64,000 nt of DNA from Halichondria panicea. Taxonomy: Eukaryota > Porifera > Demospongiae > Suberitida > Halichondriidae. Below the pieces are notes generated by a model. That model saw only the letters and a program-made list of their open reading frames with translations. It searched no databases and was not told the origin of the DNA. Where the stretch lies: positions 5,699,205-5,763,204 of the forward strand of contig NC_087378.1 of the NCBI RefSeq assembly GCF_963675165.1, given 5' to 3'. The position numbers and the translations under genes were made by a program. This document shows, piece after piece, positions 42,395 to 54,601 of this stretch (within the stretch, counting starts at the first letter, position 1; each line of letters opens with the position of its first letter).

Positions 42395-43167
42395 TCGTCT
42401 TTGGCTATCACATATACTTTGTTAATTGCAGTGGTGTAGCCAGGATTTTGGGAAGGGGAGGGCTCAATCCATTGAGCAGGGGTCCTGAATATTTACTTAA
42501 AAAAAAGTCATCACTTTCATCAGCAGTAAGCATGCGCAGTAGATGGCCTTGCCCACATTTCCATTGAATGACATCATTCTAGTAACTACGCAGCAGTACA
42601 GTGCAGAATAGATTGACAGATCAAGGTGAGTTGGAGTTGATGAAACACAAAAGGGGGGCTCTAGCCCCGAATTGTAGGTCACAGTGTGGCTCTTCGTTGA
42701 AAAGTATAGCTAGTAGCCCTGAGGCTATTCATACTTCATGCATCAATGTATGCATCAATGTGTCTTTCTTCTAGCTTGGCACTGTCTTAGTATAGCCCAT
42801 TGTTCTGTCATGAAATCATTACCATACTTCATGCATCAATGAATGGTCTGGACTGTCTTTGCTCTTTCTATTTGGGACTGTATTTCCTCTAGATCTTTGG
42901 TTCTTTAAAGCTTTATAGCGGGTATCAAAAAACTAAAACACATACCTTGTATCACAAAGTGATTATGTAAACATTCTCATACTAGCAAATAATATAACAC
43001 AAAATAACATACATTAGTACATAACATACATTAATACACGTGAATGACGTTGTAATGGATTGAATTTCTTGTTTCCACGCTTTTTAACACTCAATTTGTA
43101 TCATTCCTTACTGTGTTTAATGTTCATTCAATTGCTAACACCAATCATAATTAACACTCTAATACTT
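42395..43167. other. Dispersed-repeat spacer, no gene
   Basis: GTGGTGTAGCCAGGATTTTG with AGGGCTCAATCCATTG resembles the GGGCTGCATCCAGGACTTTC stretch at 19302, suggesting a common non-coding repeat. ATGCATCAATG words recur near 42735-42845. Confidence 0.4.
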
Positions 43168-43380
43168 TTGAGCGAGAGGCACTAAAAGAAAAGAAAATGA
43201 TAAATTTGTATGATTGTTGGTCATTTATGAAATAATTAATTGAAAACAAAATCTTCTTCTTTGTTGCTTTCTAGATCCTTGGTCATTCATGAAATAATTA
43301 GCAAAATTTGAGCGAGAGGCACTAAAAGAAAAGAAAATGATAAATTTGTATGATTGTTGGTCATTCATGAAATAATTATG
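43168..43380. repeat. Tandem duplication, 139-bp period
   Basis: TTTTGAGCGAGAGGCACTAA through TGATTGTTGGTCATTYATGA and AATAATTA occurs at 43168-43238 and again at 43307-43378, nearly identical. A partial third GGTCATTCATGAAATAATTA lies between them. Confidence 0.85.
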
Positions 43381-43686
43381 CACTTCCGCGTATAATGCAC
43401 TTCTGCACTTCCACGTATAATTAAATCTTCTTTTTTGTTGCCCTGGAGCAGCCACAAAACACCACAATTGAATAGATGCAAGTCAGATTATTTTATACAC
43501 TTTTCCTCTTCCATACTTCCTCTTCTTTACTTCCTCTTCTATACTTTTGAGCGAAAGCAAATCGTGGCAAGAGGCATTAGCAGCTTGAAGTATAACCGAG
43601 GCTGGTGCTGGTACAACATTAATTTTAATTTAGTTTTTAGAGCTGCCTTTTTAATATTTTATAAGTATCATGAGCACGAGAGCAGA

Positions 43687-43762
43687 TATTGGCTCAGTAG
43701 TAAATTAGTGGTCGAGGGCCGTAGGCCTCGAGACCATTAATTACTACGTAGCCAATATCAGG
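43687..43762. repeat. Hairpin element
   Basis: GATATTGGCTCAGTAGTAAA with TTAGTGGTCGAGGG pairs with CCTCGAGACCATTAATTACT with ACGTAGCCAATATC around a tight loop. It looks like a miniature foldback; parent unknown. Confidence 0.55.
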
Positions 43763-44040
43763 CATATTGCACGAGTGATTATGCAATAACTGATTTGTTG
43801 CGTGGGAGAAGCATAGTCCGCATTCCTTATTTTCATACCAGAAAAAAGTGAGTTGTAGGAACAATATAAAAGAGATCATTCCAACTTTTGTCCAAGCTTT
43901 CTGGCTGTGCAAATATATGGCATATTGCACTGTGGAGACTTGTTAGCTTTGATGTGCCTGGCTTCACTGCCGTATATTTGCACTGTGGTTTCTTTGATCT
44001 TTTGCTCAAACATGCAACAATAATAATAATAATATTTTAG

Positions 44041-44229
44041 ATGAAGATCCATCCATTGCTATTGGACTTGCTATTGGACTTGACTGGTTGAAGGATGTCG
44101 TGAGAAAAGTCGGAGTACGGCATAGGCAGTTCATGCTCACCACATCCAGCCGCATTCCTCGAGGACAGCAACCCAACTTTGTTCTTTGTTTTCTCCATCG
44201 CAATCTTGGAACACGAGTCCCTCTCCGTG
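44041..44229 (+). CDS. Possible exon, unrecognised
   Basis: After an ATATTTTAG acceptor, the frame DPSIAIGLAIGLDWLKDVVR ... PRGQQPNFVLCFLHRNLG runs about 62 codons to a GTGAGT donor. A second acceptor-led block at 44532-44664 reads IHGSLLSDIKAASDEPVKKK and then RKCSLFDPAIFHI, with a basic KKKRK run. They may be exons of one plus-strand gene or an element gene. I do not recognise either. Confidence 0.3.
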
Positions 44230-44879
44230 TGAGTTAAGTATAAATTAGTGCAAAAATATCCCAATGTACAGCACCTATTACCTACTACTCCAAGGATGGT
44301 GATGCATGTTATGTGACCAATTTGTATCTATCGAATTCTCAAGTTCGTTCTCGAGTTACGGACATCTCGTACGGTGAGCACTAAATCACTCTAGCCACTT
44401 TCATAATTATATCCAGAAACGTAATGTGGTTAAAGCTCTTCTCTCTACCCTAGGATGAGAGTGTTAATTGTGGTAATGATACGCATCGTTTTTTTTCGAT
44501 TACTTTTACTTTCTACAGCCTTTCTACAGCATTCATGGAAGTTTACTATCGGACATCAAGGCGGCAAGTGATGAGCCCGTAAAGAAAAAACGAAAGTGCT
44601 CACTATTTGACCCAGCAATTTTTCACATTGCAAATGTTTTTCTACTCGGATTAATAAATAGATGAAACAGTCCCACAACACATGGGGTCATGGGGTCAAA
44701 CTATTTCACTCCTCTACCATTTCAGGGGTGATGTCCAAAATGATCCCAAGTTAAGTTTTGCACACACATGGATGCACACACATGGATGCACATGGAGCAC
44801 ATGGCACAAAAAATTCACACCCATGCATCCACTATAATTCCGGCTTTAATTAAAAACAAGAAAATACGGAATAAATACA

Positions 44880-45105
44880 TGTTTTTCTTTAAAAATCCAT
44901 ATCTTATGAACCATACATTGAATCGTAACTATTTCCTACAGGTAGCCCTAGCCCAGACCCCGGGGGTACCATGACATCATCATCGTTACTTAGCAACTGA
45001 CCACTCCCAACTAATTAGCGATTGTTTGTACACAAACAATATTGGCACAAAGTGACTATAGACACTAAGTGTTCTCAATGTTCTCACAGTGACACAGGGC
45101 CCTTT
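44880..45105 (+). repeat. Dispersed repeat family R1, copy 2
   Basis: Matches 3395-3540 (TTTTTCTTTAAAAATCC, CCCCGGGGGTACCAT, TAGCAACTGACCAC) and, inverted, 48860-49085 (GTTGGTTGCTAGGCAACGAT, GGTTCATGAGTTATAA). Confidence 0.6.
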
Positions 45106-45884
45106 TCCCGGGAAACGTTTTCTTCACCTACACACAGTTCAATGGTGGCTCATGCTAACTAGCCTAAGCAAACCTAGCTATCCTGAAAGCTTCAGGATAC
45201 AGTATGTTGTACAAATGCTACTCTAGACTTACCAGATCCAGAAACTTGGTCCAGCTTCTACCTAGCTACGATCCCAGTCACTGTCCTCTCACTCTACAAG
45301 GCCATAAGCATCTCACAGCTTTAGAACCTCACTGAGGCTGTACTATGAAGATCTTGAAGTCATCATCAAACGGTCACTTTTCTTTCAAAATACCACGTGA
45401 AAGAGCAGCTCAATGCGCATGTGCTGGTACCTACAGCGTGCGCATAGCTCCAACACAGTGTGCACAGCAAATTTGTGAAAAATCTCGGTCTGCTGGACGA
45501 CATATGTCGTCCAAAGCCGGGAAAGGGTTACCTCTTTATACAACTTGTATATAGCCAGCCATGCATGCAGGATCACTGTTTTCTCGTGTAGGCCTCCAGC
45601 CCAAGCTTTCACCTTCCTTAATGTGTATAATGATCACAATCATGCATTTTTTATAATCAGTCCCTGGAACAGGAGAGGACGTGAGTTATCGGACTGTATT
45701 AAAAAAGCATGTATTAAAGCAGGTATGCAAAATTTTGACCAAAATAAGGATTTGGATTTTTAAACTAGATCACCATTATAATTATTTATACTAGAGTCAT
45801 TGAGTCGTCATTGAGTCATTGAGTTTTGGTGGGAGCATGAAGAATGTTAGGCCGCGACCTCATGTCCGGGGTACGCCATATTAA
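45106..45884. other. No confident gene; contains an 18-bp palindrome
   Basis: GGACGACATATGTCGTCC at about 45503-45520 is a perfect palindrome placed like the subterminal palindrome of the piggyBac relics and followed by GGGAAAGGGTTA. CCCTTTTCCCGGG at about 45111 could be the opposite end, but there is no TTAA there, so I do not call an element. Confidence 0.35.
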
Positions 45885-46440
45885 TTTTTAACAAATTAGT
45901 TAGTCCTGACAACACAGTGCATAACTCGAAAGCGCTTCGACTTTTGATTGTGCAAGTTAGGCTAGGAAGAAAGACAAGTCAAAGATCTACAAGATGATGC
46001 CCGAATCACTTACTATCTCGAAAATTTGGCTGCTTCTGTCAAGTGGTAAGTAGTAGTTGCGTATAATTCCACTTCTTTTCTAGAAGCTAATACTTATTGT
46101 GCTTGAAGAAGCTTCGCCTTTTTTTTTGTGCATGTACTGTAGGTGTGGCTTTATTATAATTATTATCTACTCGTGGCACAAATTAGTTAGTCTGACAATA
46201 CCTTGCATAACTCTAGGAAGAAAGACCAGTCAAAGATCTACAGCTTACTATCTCGAAAATTTGGCAAGTGGTAAGTAGTAGTTGCGTATAATTCCACTTT
46301 GTTACTTGGCTTTTTCGATTCTCTAGAAGCTCTAATACTAATTGTGCTTGGCACATAGCTGTAGAGTTTAAACGCTTTGCTTCACCTTTTTTTGTGTGCA
46401 GGTACTGTAGGTGTGGCTTATATACAAATGTGATCTCGTG
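45885..46440. repeat. Diverged tandem duplication, about 290-bp unit
   Basis: AAATTAGTTAGTCCTGACAA through GTACTGTAGGTGTGGCTT (45890-46152) is repeated as AAATTAGTTAGTCTGACAAT through GTACTGTAGGTGTGGCTT (46182-46420). Shared words include GTCAAAGATCTACA, CTTACTATCTCGAAAATTTG and GTGGTAAGTAGTAGTTGCGT. Confidence 0.8.
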
Positions 46441-46854
46441 TGTGACTGTGAACGAAGAAACACTTGCAGTGGCCCAGCTCTACCAAGCTGTATGTTGACT
46501 GCATGTAGTGATGTTTAGAGTATTCTTTACTTTAGGGCCTATGATACACTTTGATAAAATAATACAGTAATACAGCAGATAGTAGAATTTGTAGTACTAA
46601 GAACCCTTCATCATCTTTCTTTGTGTGTACAGAGTATTGCTGGATCACAGATGCGCAGGTGGTGGAGCAGTCAACGAAACGTACGTGCCACAAGGTGAGT
46701 GATAGGCTGTATCTACCGAGCAATGCAGTACGTATGTACGCATAGCTTTGTTGCTTTAAATATTATTTATCATTAGCGTACATCATGTGACTATAAATGA
46801 GGCCGTAATAAACAGTAAATAAGATAATAATTATAATGTTTACAAGTTCTTATG
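46441..46854. other. No gene recognised
   Basis: Short frames only. Confidence 0.35.
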
Positions 46855-47100
46855 CCACAAATAGAAACAGTCTGATGTTGGGTTTCCACCATGGCAGACC
46901 ACACTCGCTACATCTCCAGCAGCCTCTTGTTGGAGTCCTTCCAGCAGAACGCACACCTTCCCTGTTTACATCTCTTTGCAGGTGGTTGCAGGCACATTTT
47001 GAGAGGAAAGTGTTGGAGCTCTACTTGAGCGGCCTGGGAGTCTCCTTGAATGGTACCGTGGCCAGTTGGACTTTTACGTTTCGATTTGGCTTGGAGGTTT
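46855..47100 (-). pseudogene. piggyBac-type C-terminal zinc-finger fragment
   Basis: Minus strand: QHFPLKMCLQPPAKRCKQGR then CAFCWKDSNKR, and in the adjacent frame CWRCSECGLPWWKPN. CxxC ... CxxC preceded by a basic KRCKQGRC run is the form of the cysteine-rich zinc domain at the C-terminus of piggyBac (PGBD4-like) transposases. A frame break in the middle marks it as a relic. No other part of the transposase lies nearby. Confidence 0.45.
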
Positions 47101-47860
47101 TTAGTGTGTAAAATAAAAGAAACATCAAATAGGAAATAAAATATATACTTGTAGAACTTTCGACTTCTTGTTCAACAGGAATAATATCCGCGTATTCTGT
47201 ATGTGCTTGTTGTATGTATGTGCTTGTTGTAGATGATTATGCTGTCAGGGCAACTCACAGGAATTCTTAAACCGTCTCTCTGACGCCTGAGAACGGATCC
47301 CGTTGCTACTGGTTGCGACGTCGTTGAGAGGACCTTGCTGTCGTGCCATGCACTTCTCCTCTGTCAAAGGTGTAGTTTAGTTAGCACAGTCTCACACACC
47401 ACACACACACACACACACTCGCAAAAGCATACACATTACACAAAGCATACACATACACACACACACATACACACACACACGCATCAAACAAACAGACGAC
47501 GGAATGTTCCTTCAGGAAAACAGTTTTTCATTGCATCGTTTTTCTTATTCCGCATAAATCCTGATAAAGTGATTCGTCCACGCTAACTCCTGTTTTGTCT
47601 TTCGTTTTCTGCTTCTGTACACCTTTTTCTTAACGATTTAACTTTCTTCGTCTTTTGTGGCGTATTTAGATACCGATCATTTGCAAATGTCATGGGAGAA
47701 GAGTCGACTTTGCATAGCTCGAAGTTGATATCTATAACTCTTCGCATGAGGATCTCACAGTCACTCGTCCGTTGAAGAACACCAGTTAACACTTTCTACC
47801 GATGCCTTAATTTCACCACCTGATGTCAAAAATTTTCCTTTGTGTTTTTCTCTCAGCTCA
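47101..47860. other. Simple repeats and no confident gene
   Basis: A CA-rich tract is at 47395-47482 and a 17-bp tandem duplication (TGTATGTGCTTGT) at about 47204-47238. A minus frame at 47792-47583 is unrecognised. Confidence 0.4.
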
Positions 47861-47862
47861 AT

Positions 47863-48335
47863 GGATGAAACCACTATCAGGATTGCCAGGACAAATTCTT
47901 GCTGTATCCAACTGACTGCTCATTATAACAGCTTGTGGAATGGATGACAAGGGGTTAGTGGGGGAAGGCATAGTGGGGGATTTGTGATCGGGATAGAGCA
48001 ATGCGTAACAACCAATGGTTGAGCCGTGCCTCTGAAGTTTTTCGATTGGTTTTGTAATTGATTGCTCCATGAATACTTGAGCTTGGTCTTGCCATCAAGA
48101 GAGCTACGACGATCATCCACCTAGATTGAGGTTTATTATGAACTGTAAGCTACTCACTAATGCAAGCACTTACGCACAATACACTATAAATAACAACTTA
48201 CTCTGAGCTGCTCCGAGCTGCTCCATCTCCTTCTTTCTCATCTGTTTCTTCTCCTTCTTTCTCTTCTGTTTCTTCTCCTTTCTCGTCTCACCATTCTTGA
48301 CAGTGGTGTACAAAAAACGTCGAGGCATTTCAGAT
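47863..48335 (-). CDS. Possible two-exon minus-strand gene piece, unrecognised
   Basis: A lysine-rich block (MPRRFLYTTVKNGETRKEKK ... MRKKEMEQLGAAQ) ends at AGA followed by GTAAGT near 48198. A second block after CAATCTAG reads VDDRRSSLDGKTKLKYSWSN to about 47925, with an alternative frame (MEQSITKPIEKLQRHGSTIG) to 47858. Phases are unresolved. It may be a nuclear or ribosome-associated basic protein or chance coding. Confidence 0.22.
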
Positions 48336-48859
48336 GATCTAAAACGTGCAGCAAAGGATTATGGGATATTTCATTTGAACAGTTTTATAAAACTGCTTAA
48401 TGCCTACAAAAAATAATATTGAGGATCATCGATTAATGACGCCACTACGGGTACGGAAACATGTGCACTAAAAATCAACAATTCTAAAAGTGTTGGTACA
48501 AGGCTTACTTTCACCATACAGTTTGGTGTATCTATACCCAATATGTTTTATTATGATTAATTGTATGTGTTAGATCGTAACTCACAGAGTTATGGGTAGA
48601 GAAACCAAGGGTCAAATTTCTCAGACTTGTATGATTTATTTCAGCTGCCATGTGGTGTGGTGCTCAGTTGGCGCCGCATACCACAACACGAAGCTTCTTT
48701 CTAGCACCAAAGCGAAACGCGGCTATAATTCAGATAATGCGTCATCACACTGGTTTTGTGCAGCATCACGTGAGGCGTTTCCAATCCATTTCTCTATCTT
48801 GTGTAGGTGAAGAAAATTAGAACCTGATCCTGGTTGAGTCCTGAGTGAGCCATGTCACC
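48336..48859. other. No gene recognised
   Basis: Short frames only. The word GATCGTAACTCACAGAGTTATG at 48573 resembles other repeat words here. Confidence 0.3.
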
Positions 48860-49085
48860 GTGAGAACATTCTGAACATGTTCATCATTGTGTACATAATT
48901 GTGAATTTTTGTTAATATTTGTTATTTGTGGGGTGGTAGTTGGTTGCTAGGCAACGATGATTCCATGGATGCGACAGGTCCGATTCTACCTGTGGAACTT
49001 TGTTACAAATAATTATACGGTTCATGAGTTATAAATTTTTTAAACAAAATATTCAAGCAGGGAAAGGGTTATAAAAATTATACGA
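48860..49085 (-). repeat. Dispersed repeat family R1, copy 3 (inverted, diverged)
   Basis: The complement of this stretch aligns with 44880-45105 at GAACC...CATACA, CTACAGGTA, ATCATCATCGTT...TTAGCAACTGACCA-type positions. Confidence 0.5.
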
Positions 49086-49967
49086 AAAAATATTTTTAAG
49101 ACAAATTACAAGCCGTAGTGGTGTTTAATTACACAGAGACGACACACAATTTACCAAACTCCACAGACTCTGCAGTCAAACTCTGCAGCATGCTAGAGCG
49201 TACTTGAGTTTTTCATAGCCACTCAAAGACGTTTCTTAAGTCTTGAGATGTCACCAAACAGAAATCCACTGTAGCCTAAAATCCACTGTAGCCTATAATA
49301 ATTATTAAGAATTATTAAGATCAAGTCATACAATTGCACAAATCTAACACAAAATTGGTGTATGCACAAGAAGTGATAATACTCACACAAATCATTTCTT
49401 GACTCCCAGCGATTAGGGTAGGTTTGACCCAACAGACTTTTCAACTCTTCTGTTCGAGGTTTTGATTTTTCCATCTCAGAAGTCAAGAGTGACTCGTATG
49501 AAATCGGTTCGGTGGAGGAGCACTTTCATTTCAAACACATCCTACACCCGCGTATCATGGAAGGACAATTTTTAGGCATGCAAGGTAACAAGCTGGATAT
49601 TTTCTTTCTCATTGATGGGATACAGATACATACATGGAAAGTGTTTTACACTTAATTATTATCATGAGTTGTCTCATCAGAATAATGTATTCCTACCAGT
49701 GATCTCACACTACTGCGCATGCATACCATTATTATCCTTTTGGCTTTGCAAATATTTGTTTCCCAAGCTACGATTCACACTTATAACACACTTATAACAC
49801 TACAACTACAGACACAAACAATTAACGCGTATCGCCCATAAGTAAACTATGAGCACCTCATATACATCATCTTTTACACCTCATTACATCAACGCTTCCA
49901 GTCTCCTATAAAATGGCAACTTAGAAAAATACTTCACAATCCGAGAAGATCAAGAGGAAAATTAAAC
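49086..49967. other. Possible small exon, otherwise no gene
   Basis: A minus block at 49486-49383 (MTSEMEKSKPRTEELKSLLG ... SRNDLC) ends at a GTGAGT donor and could be a first exon. No continuation was identified. Duplications lie near 49262-49300. Confidence 0.25.
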
Positions 49968-50330
49968 ATGTCTGACGATGAACTGCTGGGTATCAGAAAT
50001 CTCTACATCGAACAAGATTATTATGGAAGACCAAGTCACAGCTCTCAACCCACCACCAGCCGGCAGCTCAGCCGGCACAGCATCCCACCACCAGTGGACC
50101 GCCAGCCACAACAACTCTCAACCCACCCCCTTTTTCTTCACCAGGGGCACCCGTCAGAAATTTACCTCTACCAGGTCCGATGGACTATCCATATCCTCCT
50201 CAGTATAACGGCGCTCTCCTCCCTCTCCCACCTTTCTATGGCCATGGACATGGACAACAGGGCCAGAACCAGGACCAGGAGAAACACCCCCCCTAGCCCT
50301 GCAACCACAATAGCATACGCCTTGTAAAGA
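49968..50330 (+). CDS. Possible proline/glutamine-rich ORF, unrecognised
   Basis: The ATG at 49968 (MSDDELLGIRNLYIEQDYYG) opens a frame rich in proline, serine and glutamine in two overlapping frames. The alternative frame gives PMDYPYPPQYNGALLPLPPF and YGHGHGQQGQNQDQ. A one-base shift near 50000 would join the start to the second frame. The start context is reasonable, but there are no domains. Confidence 0.25.
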
Positions 50331-51590
50331 TCGTTTATAGTTTATATCATTACACATGTTCAGAGCTAGTTGGGCGTGGCCCCCCAGAGGTTCATGGTGA
50401 AGATCGTCGTTTATATCATTACACATGTTCAGAGCTAGTTGGGCGTGGCCCCCCTCCCTGGCCAGAGGAAGATCGTTCAGTATAGAAAAGCTCCAGCCAG
50501 GTGAAGATCGTTCAGTGTAGAAAAGTTAAATGTTCTCAAATTGATTTTGTGCGCATGCACAGTCTCCTTCCAGTGACAGCAACCTCGCGAGACACTCACC
50601 ACATAGTATACCTTGTGTATCTAGCTACTCCGTATAGTCCCCCCCATTCATACCTTTACAATGGTCCAATCTACCTCTACTCATACACATCATTATCGCA
50701 CGCTATCTACCTCTTTCACAGGTAATGCATGATGCTCGCATGTGTATTTCACCTCTATTCTAGGACCACTACCGATTGTTCGATGTATTATGGCGAAGCA
50801 TGTTCGTGCCAAGACGATTGTTAGCTTCTGGAATTTCCATACAATGATACTGAATTGATCAATCTAGGAAAATGTCATCCAAATATCTTTTTTGCCCACT
50901 CCGCGATAACTTATAGATCATTAGTGCTTAGAGAACTGTTACAACCCTACATGTACGAAACACCCGACGGAGTATCAAGCTGTGTACGCCCCAGATATTC
51001 CTGATTTCGAATTTGATGAAGGATTTTACCTCTGTGAAAATTGCCCAAAAAATTGCCATGAAGGAGAAAAATTTCATACTTGCCCTTACTCTGCTCCACA
51101 GAGCTTGATCTTAGCAACAATGAACAGTAGTTTTTCACACACAGTGTTTGTCATAGTCCACACACACATATGTCCCACATATGCACACACATTTACTTAC
51201 ATGCATGTAATTATACCACATACCCGCACACACACACACAAACCAACAAACACGTACCACACATGCATACTCACATGGACACGTGCACACACGCTAGCAC
51301 ACACGCTAAACAGCTAAACATGCGAGCAATGTGCCTACTTTAACTGATTATGCGCCTATTGGCGTCGTTGGGGTTAACACGGCAGCTGCAGCAATTCGGC
51401 TTCTCTTGGCTGCTAAGCTGCTGCTGGACTGAAGCTAGGACGCCTTCTATCCACCGTCAAGGTACGCATATATAAAGTAAAGTAAAAAGCACACAGAAAT
51501 TTGTTTAGATACAGACGCTTGAATACTACTGTTGTAAACACAAAATATTTATAACATGAACAAACATTTTTTTAACAATAATATAGAGCT
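50331..51590. other. Repeats and weak exon candidates
   Basis: A roughly 70-bp duplicated stretch (TTATATCATTACACATGTTC with GAGCTAGTTGGGCGTGGCCC) occurs at about 50341 and 50412. A frame near 50985-51100 with cysteines (DEGFYLCENCPKNCHEGEKF) might be a zinc-binding exon. CA-rich sequence is at 51150-51305. Confidence 0.3.
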
Positions 51591-51595
51591 GCAGG

Positions 51596-51740
51596 TAGGC
51601 CACACTGGACGACGGAGGAGGTTCTACAAGACATCTTGAATGATGAGGAACCTGCAGAGGAGTGGGAAGAGGTAACAGCGGTCAGGGATGAGCCAGTCAT
51701 GCAGGGCAGTGACGAAGAATTTTCTGATTGGGAGGTCTAA
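51596..51740 (+). CDS. Acidic exon-like block, unrecognised
   Basis: After TGCAG the frame RPHWTTEEVLQDILNDEEPA then EEWEEVTAVRDEPVMQGSDE and EFSDWEV ends at TAA. The acidic style resembles piggyBac N-termini or acidic C-terminal tails of transposases. It lies 200 bp upstream of a Kolobok-like fragment, but a link is not shown. Confidence 0.3.
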
Positions 51741-51954
51741 AACTAAACTGAATACCGATATAATTTATTACAACGTACATGTAGAAATGGAGCCAGACAG
51801 CAATCCTGCACAAGGTAAAAATTGATAATTATAAGGTTAACAAAAACGTGTACACTTCGGGGAAGCTACATTCAACATGAGAATGATTATGGACTAGGTA
51901 CGTACGTTATGCAATGTATGTGTGACTGTTTACTGAGAATGTACATAGAGAGTG

Positions 51955-52212
51955 TACAATGGTTCAGGAGACCGGATGGGCTGGTGGAAAAATCGTTCAA
52001 CTTTGCCGGAGAAAAATAGGAGAATTACGAGCAGCAGAGAAAAGTTGACCTCAGGTACTGCGTATTATGTGCAATCTACAATTTATAATTTTGCTACATG
52101 TATATAAATGTGCAGTGAGTTTGTAGAGGACGAGCAATCAGATGAGCCAGTAGATGAAAACGAGGACGATGGTGTACATGTACTTGACGAAGATCTTTAT
52201 GAAGACATATAA
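51955..52212 (+). pseudogene. Kolobok-like transposase C-terminal relic
   Basis: RRPDGLVEKSFNFAGEK, a stop, ENYEQQRKVDLR, a GTACTG donor, then after TGTGCAG the final exon SEFVEDEQSDEPVDENEDDG ending LYEDI and a stop. It parallels LRRPDRRTDMKALVSKSYHF, NGVDLR and SEFEDIEPDGDNDEDW of the intact transposase at 54602-57088, including the last intron position. Confidence 0.6.
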
Positions 52213-53880
52213 AGTAAGTACGTATCCGTGCAAATTTTAACTAGCCGATCAGCATTTGCATTTTACATTAAACATTAAACAACTCCATCTGGATTTGGAA
52301 ATCGCTCACGCACCTCCTGGAAACAATTGATCGTACTTGCACTGTAAAGTGGGCATCATTTATATAACTTACTCTGTCAGGTCCCTCCACCAGTCTTGAA
52401 TGGAGAGGGTCCCTGCCCGTACTGCCACCTGTCACCGTGTATCAGAGCCAGACCACCAAGCGCTTCAAACTATACAGAAAGTATTAGACGCTGCTAGGTC
52501 AGTTGGGGGTATGGAATCACCCCCATAATGGATAGTTTCCTCTCCTGGAAGTAGTCGTCAAGTCCATAATGGAATAGCAACGGTAACATAAAAATACAAC
52601 GACTATCACTTAACAACCCAGGGTTGTTCGATTTAAACCAGTATAGTGTGTGCTAGCTACATGTACTGTACTCAACACACCTTATGTAGAGAATGTCACA
52701 CACACACACACACTTACCATGGTGGCTTTCACCCAATCTCCCTGGAGTTCTACACACTGCGTTATGGTACACACTGCGTTATGGGTGTTATGGGCATAGT
52801 TCGGCTACCGTCTACAGGGTTTTGCAGAATCTTGTGTTAAGCGTATACTCCTCTAGCGTGTCAGGTGATTTCACGTGGTTGGTGATATTCAGAACAAGCA
52901 CACAGTACACAGTAGAGTCAAGAGAACAAGAACAATATCTATAGTACAGTATGAATGACAGTATAGGTAGCGCTAGTGCCCCTGGGACTCCAAATACCAA
53001 TACCTATGGACATGTCCAAGTTATGCCCCTGGCTATTGTTTCAGCCAACCCAGCAAGAGTACAGTAATTGATCCCAAGAAGCAAAGCAATTATAAAACAG
53101 TGACTTGGTTCCTGACGACGTTTCTCATGACTTATGTGGATATTAGATATTATCATGTACAAGAAGAGTATTAATTTGTGGTGTGAAGGTATAATTATGG
53201 AAAATGAACCCCCGGCTCCACCTGCAAAAAACCTCGTATAACACTAATCCTGTACGGTACAAAAGGCCCGTGCCCTGGGCAGGCCTTTGACCCCAGCTCC
53301 AACATCCCGTTCAAACGATTTAGACAGCTCTAAAACATTTTATACCAGGCTTGTGTTCCAAAAAACACATAATGGCTAGACTCAAGGTACCACAAAAGAT
53401 AAAATGTACATCTATTCAGCTTCAGGTACGGTACAGCCAGCTGCACTTTCTCGAGAAGTTACTTGCGCTGTTCCCCGTCGTCACTCTTGACGAAATTGCA
53501 TATTAGAATGATGATTTCAATGTCAGGCAGGTGTAGTACATCATTACAGTGGTGAAGCTGCGAAGAGGCCAAAGAGTCTAGAGGAATTAATTTCAATAAT
53601 TATCACGTGATATGGATGACGATCACTTTCTCGAGTAAGGACGGTTGGGGATGAAGCCGGTCCTTCGAGTACATATGAGTGGTACTTTCCTACCTTGACG
53701 ACTAGGAAAGTCAGGAAGAAATGGTGAGGCCAGGCCACCATATATTGTAGCTAGTCAGCACAATAATTATTACAGTGCATGAAAAACAGACAGCAAATAA
53801 TCGGCTATTGGACTGCAACTCCACGTGAAGAGACCTCCACGTAAAGAGACCTCCACGTAAATTCCCGATGAAGCAAACTC
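52213..53880. other. No confident gene
   Basis: CA tract near 52698-52714, a 16-bp tandem duplication (ACACTGCGTTATGG) at about 52757-52787. Short frames only. Confidence 0.35.
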
Positions 53881-54136
53881 AAACTCACACCCTTTCGAAC
53901 CAATGTCGCAATGTCGAAAGTGTGGACTCACATGGCGTGCCCTGCAATCGTCAATGCCACGCAGTAAACAACAATGGAAAGGAACTAGACGTATACGACA
54001 AGTTGGAACTGCACCCAGACCAGACACAGAGTCAGATGCAAGCAGTAGCGACGACGAGTACCTCGGAAACTCTACCCGACATCCCTGTTACAGTGATTCG
54101 AAGGAACATTGCAAAGCGCATGTTTGGGATCTGACT
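53881..54136 (+). CDS. Possible small basic/serine-rich ORF, unrecognised
   Basis: The frame from 53903 (MSQCRKCGLTWRALQSSMPR ... RPDTESDASSSDDEYLGNST) and the overlapping frame from 53868 are both open. CRKCGLTW could be a zinc element and the acidic SSSDDE patch is protein-like. No splice partners or family were recognised. Confidence 0.25.
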
Positions 54137-54274
54137 CTCTGACTTAGGCTATGATATACGTGCTGATAGATTATTTCTTTTGCTCCTCAGTATCACAACC
54201 ACAATGCGTTACCATGGCGAATGCGTTACCATGGTGAACCACGTTTTTTCAATTTTATTTTCACACGAGGCAAG

Positions 54275-54393
54275 TGTAATATCTTGAGAAGATTCAATTT
54301 AATTCAAGAATAAGGGTATTTATACACAAAAACATAAATATAGAAATATAGAATACAGACATTCAGCATAATTCAAGATATAAAATCATCACA
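54275..54393 (-). repeat. 3' LTR of the minus-strand gypsy element
   Basis: 119 bp, plus-strand ends TGTAATATC and CATCACA. It has deletions relative to the about 187-bp LTR at 61311-61497. Confidence 0.72.
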
Positions 54394-54409
54394 TTTCCTT
54401 CCCTCTTAA
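54394..54409 (-). promoter_or_regulatory. Polypurine tract and TTAA target site
   Basis: On the minus strand AAGAGGGAAGGAAA precedes the LTR start TGTGATG. Its first bases form part of the TTAA (54406-54409) used by the nested transposon. Confidence 0.6.
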
Positions 54410-54601
54410 ACGAGCATGCGCCGTATAAAAGGGGCGTAGCAGGCCAGGTATCATGGCGCATAAGAAAAAAATGGCGACTGTTTGCGAGTCTTTACAAAAC
54501 CGTCTGACAAACCCTTACTTATGCAGAAATACGCCCCTTTTTGGGCCTGCAGAGCCACGTGGGCATTACGCAACAGCTAGGACAAGACTTAGTTTCTAAA
54601 A

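Noticed and set aside
43711..43737. Near-palindrome GGTCGAGGGCCGTAGGCCTC as a protein-binding operator
   Set aside because: It is the tip of a longer hairpin element; no regulatory context.
45107..45532. Possible piggyBac-like element with CCCTTTTCCCGG ends and a subterminal palindrome
   Set aside because: No TTAA on the left, only 11 bp of end similarity, and no second copy found; too weak to call.
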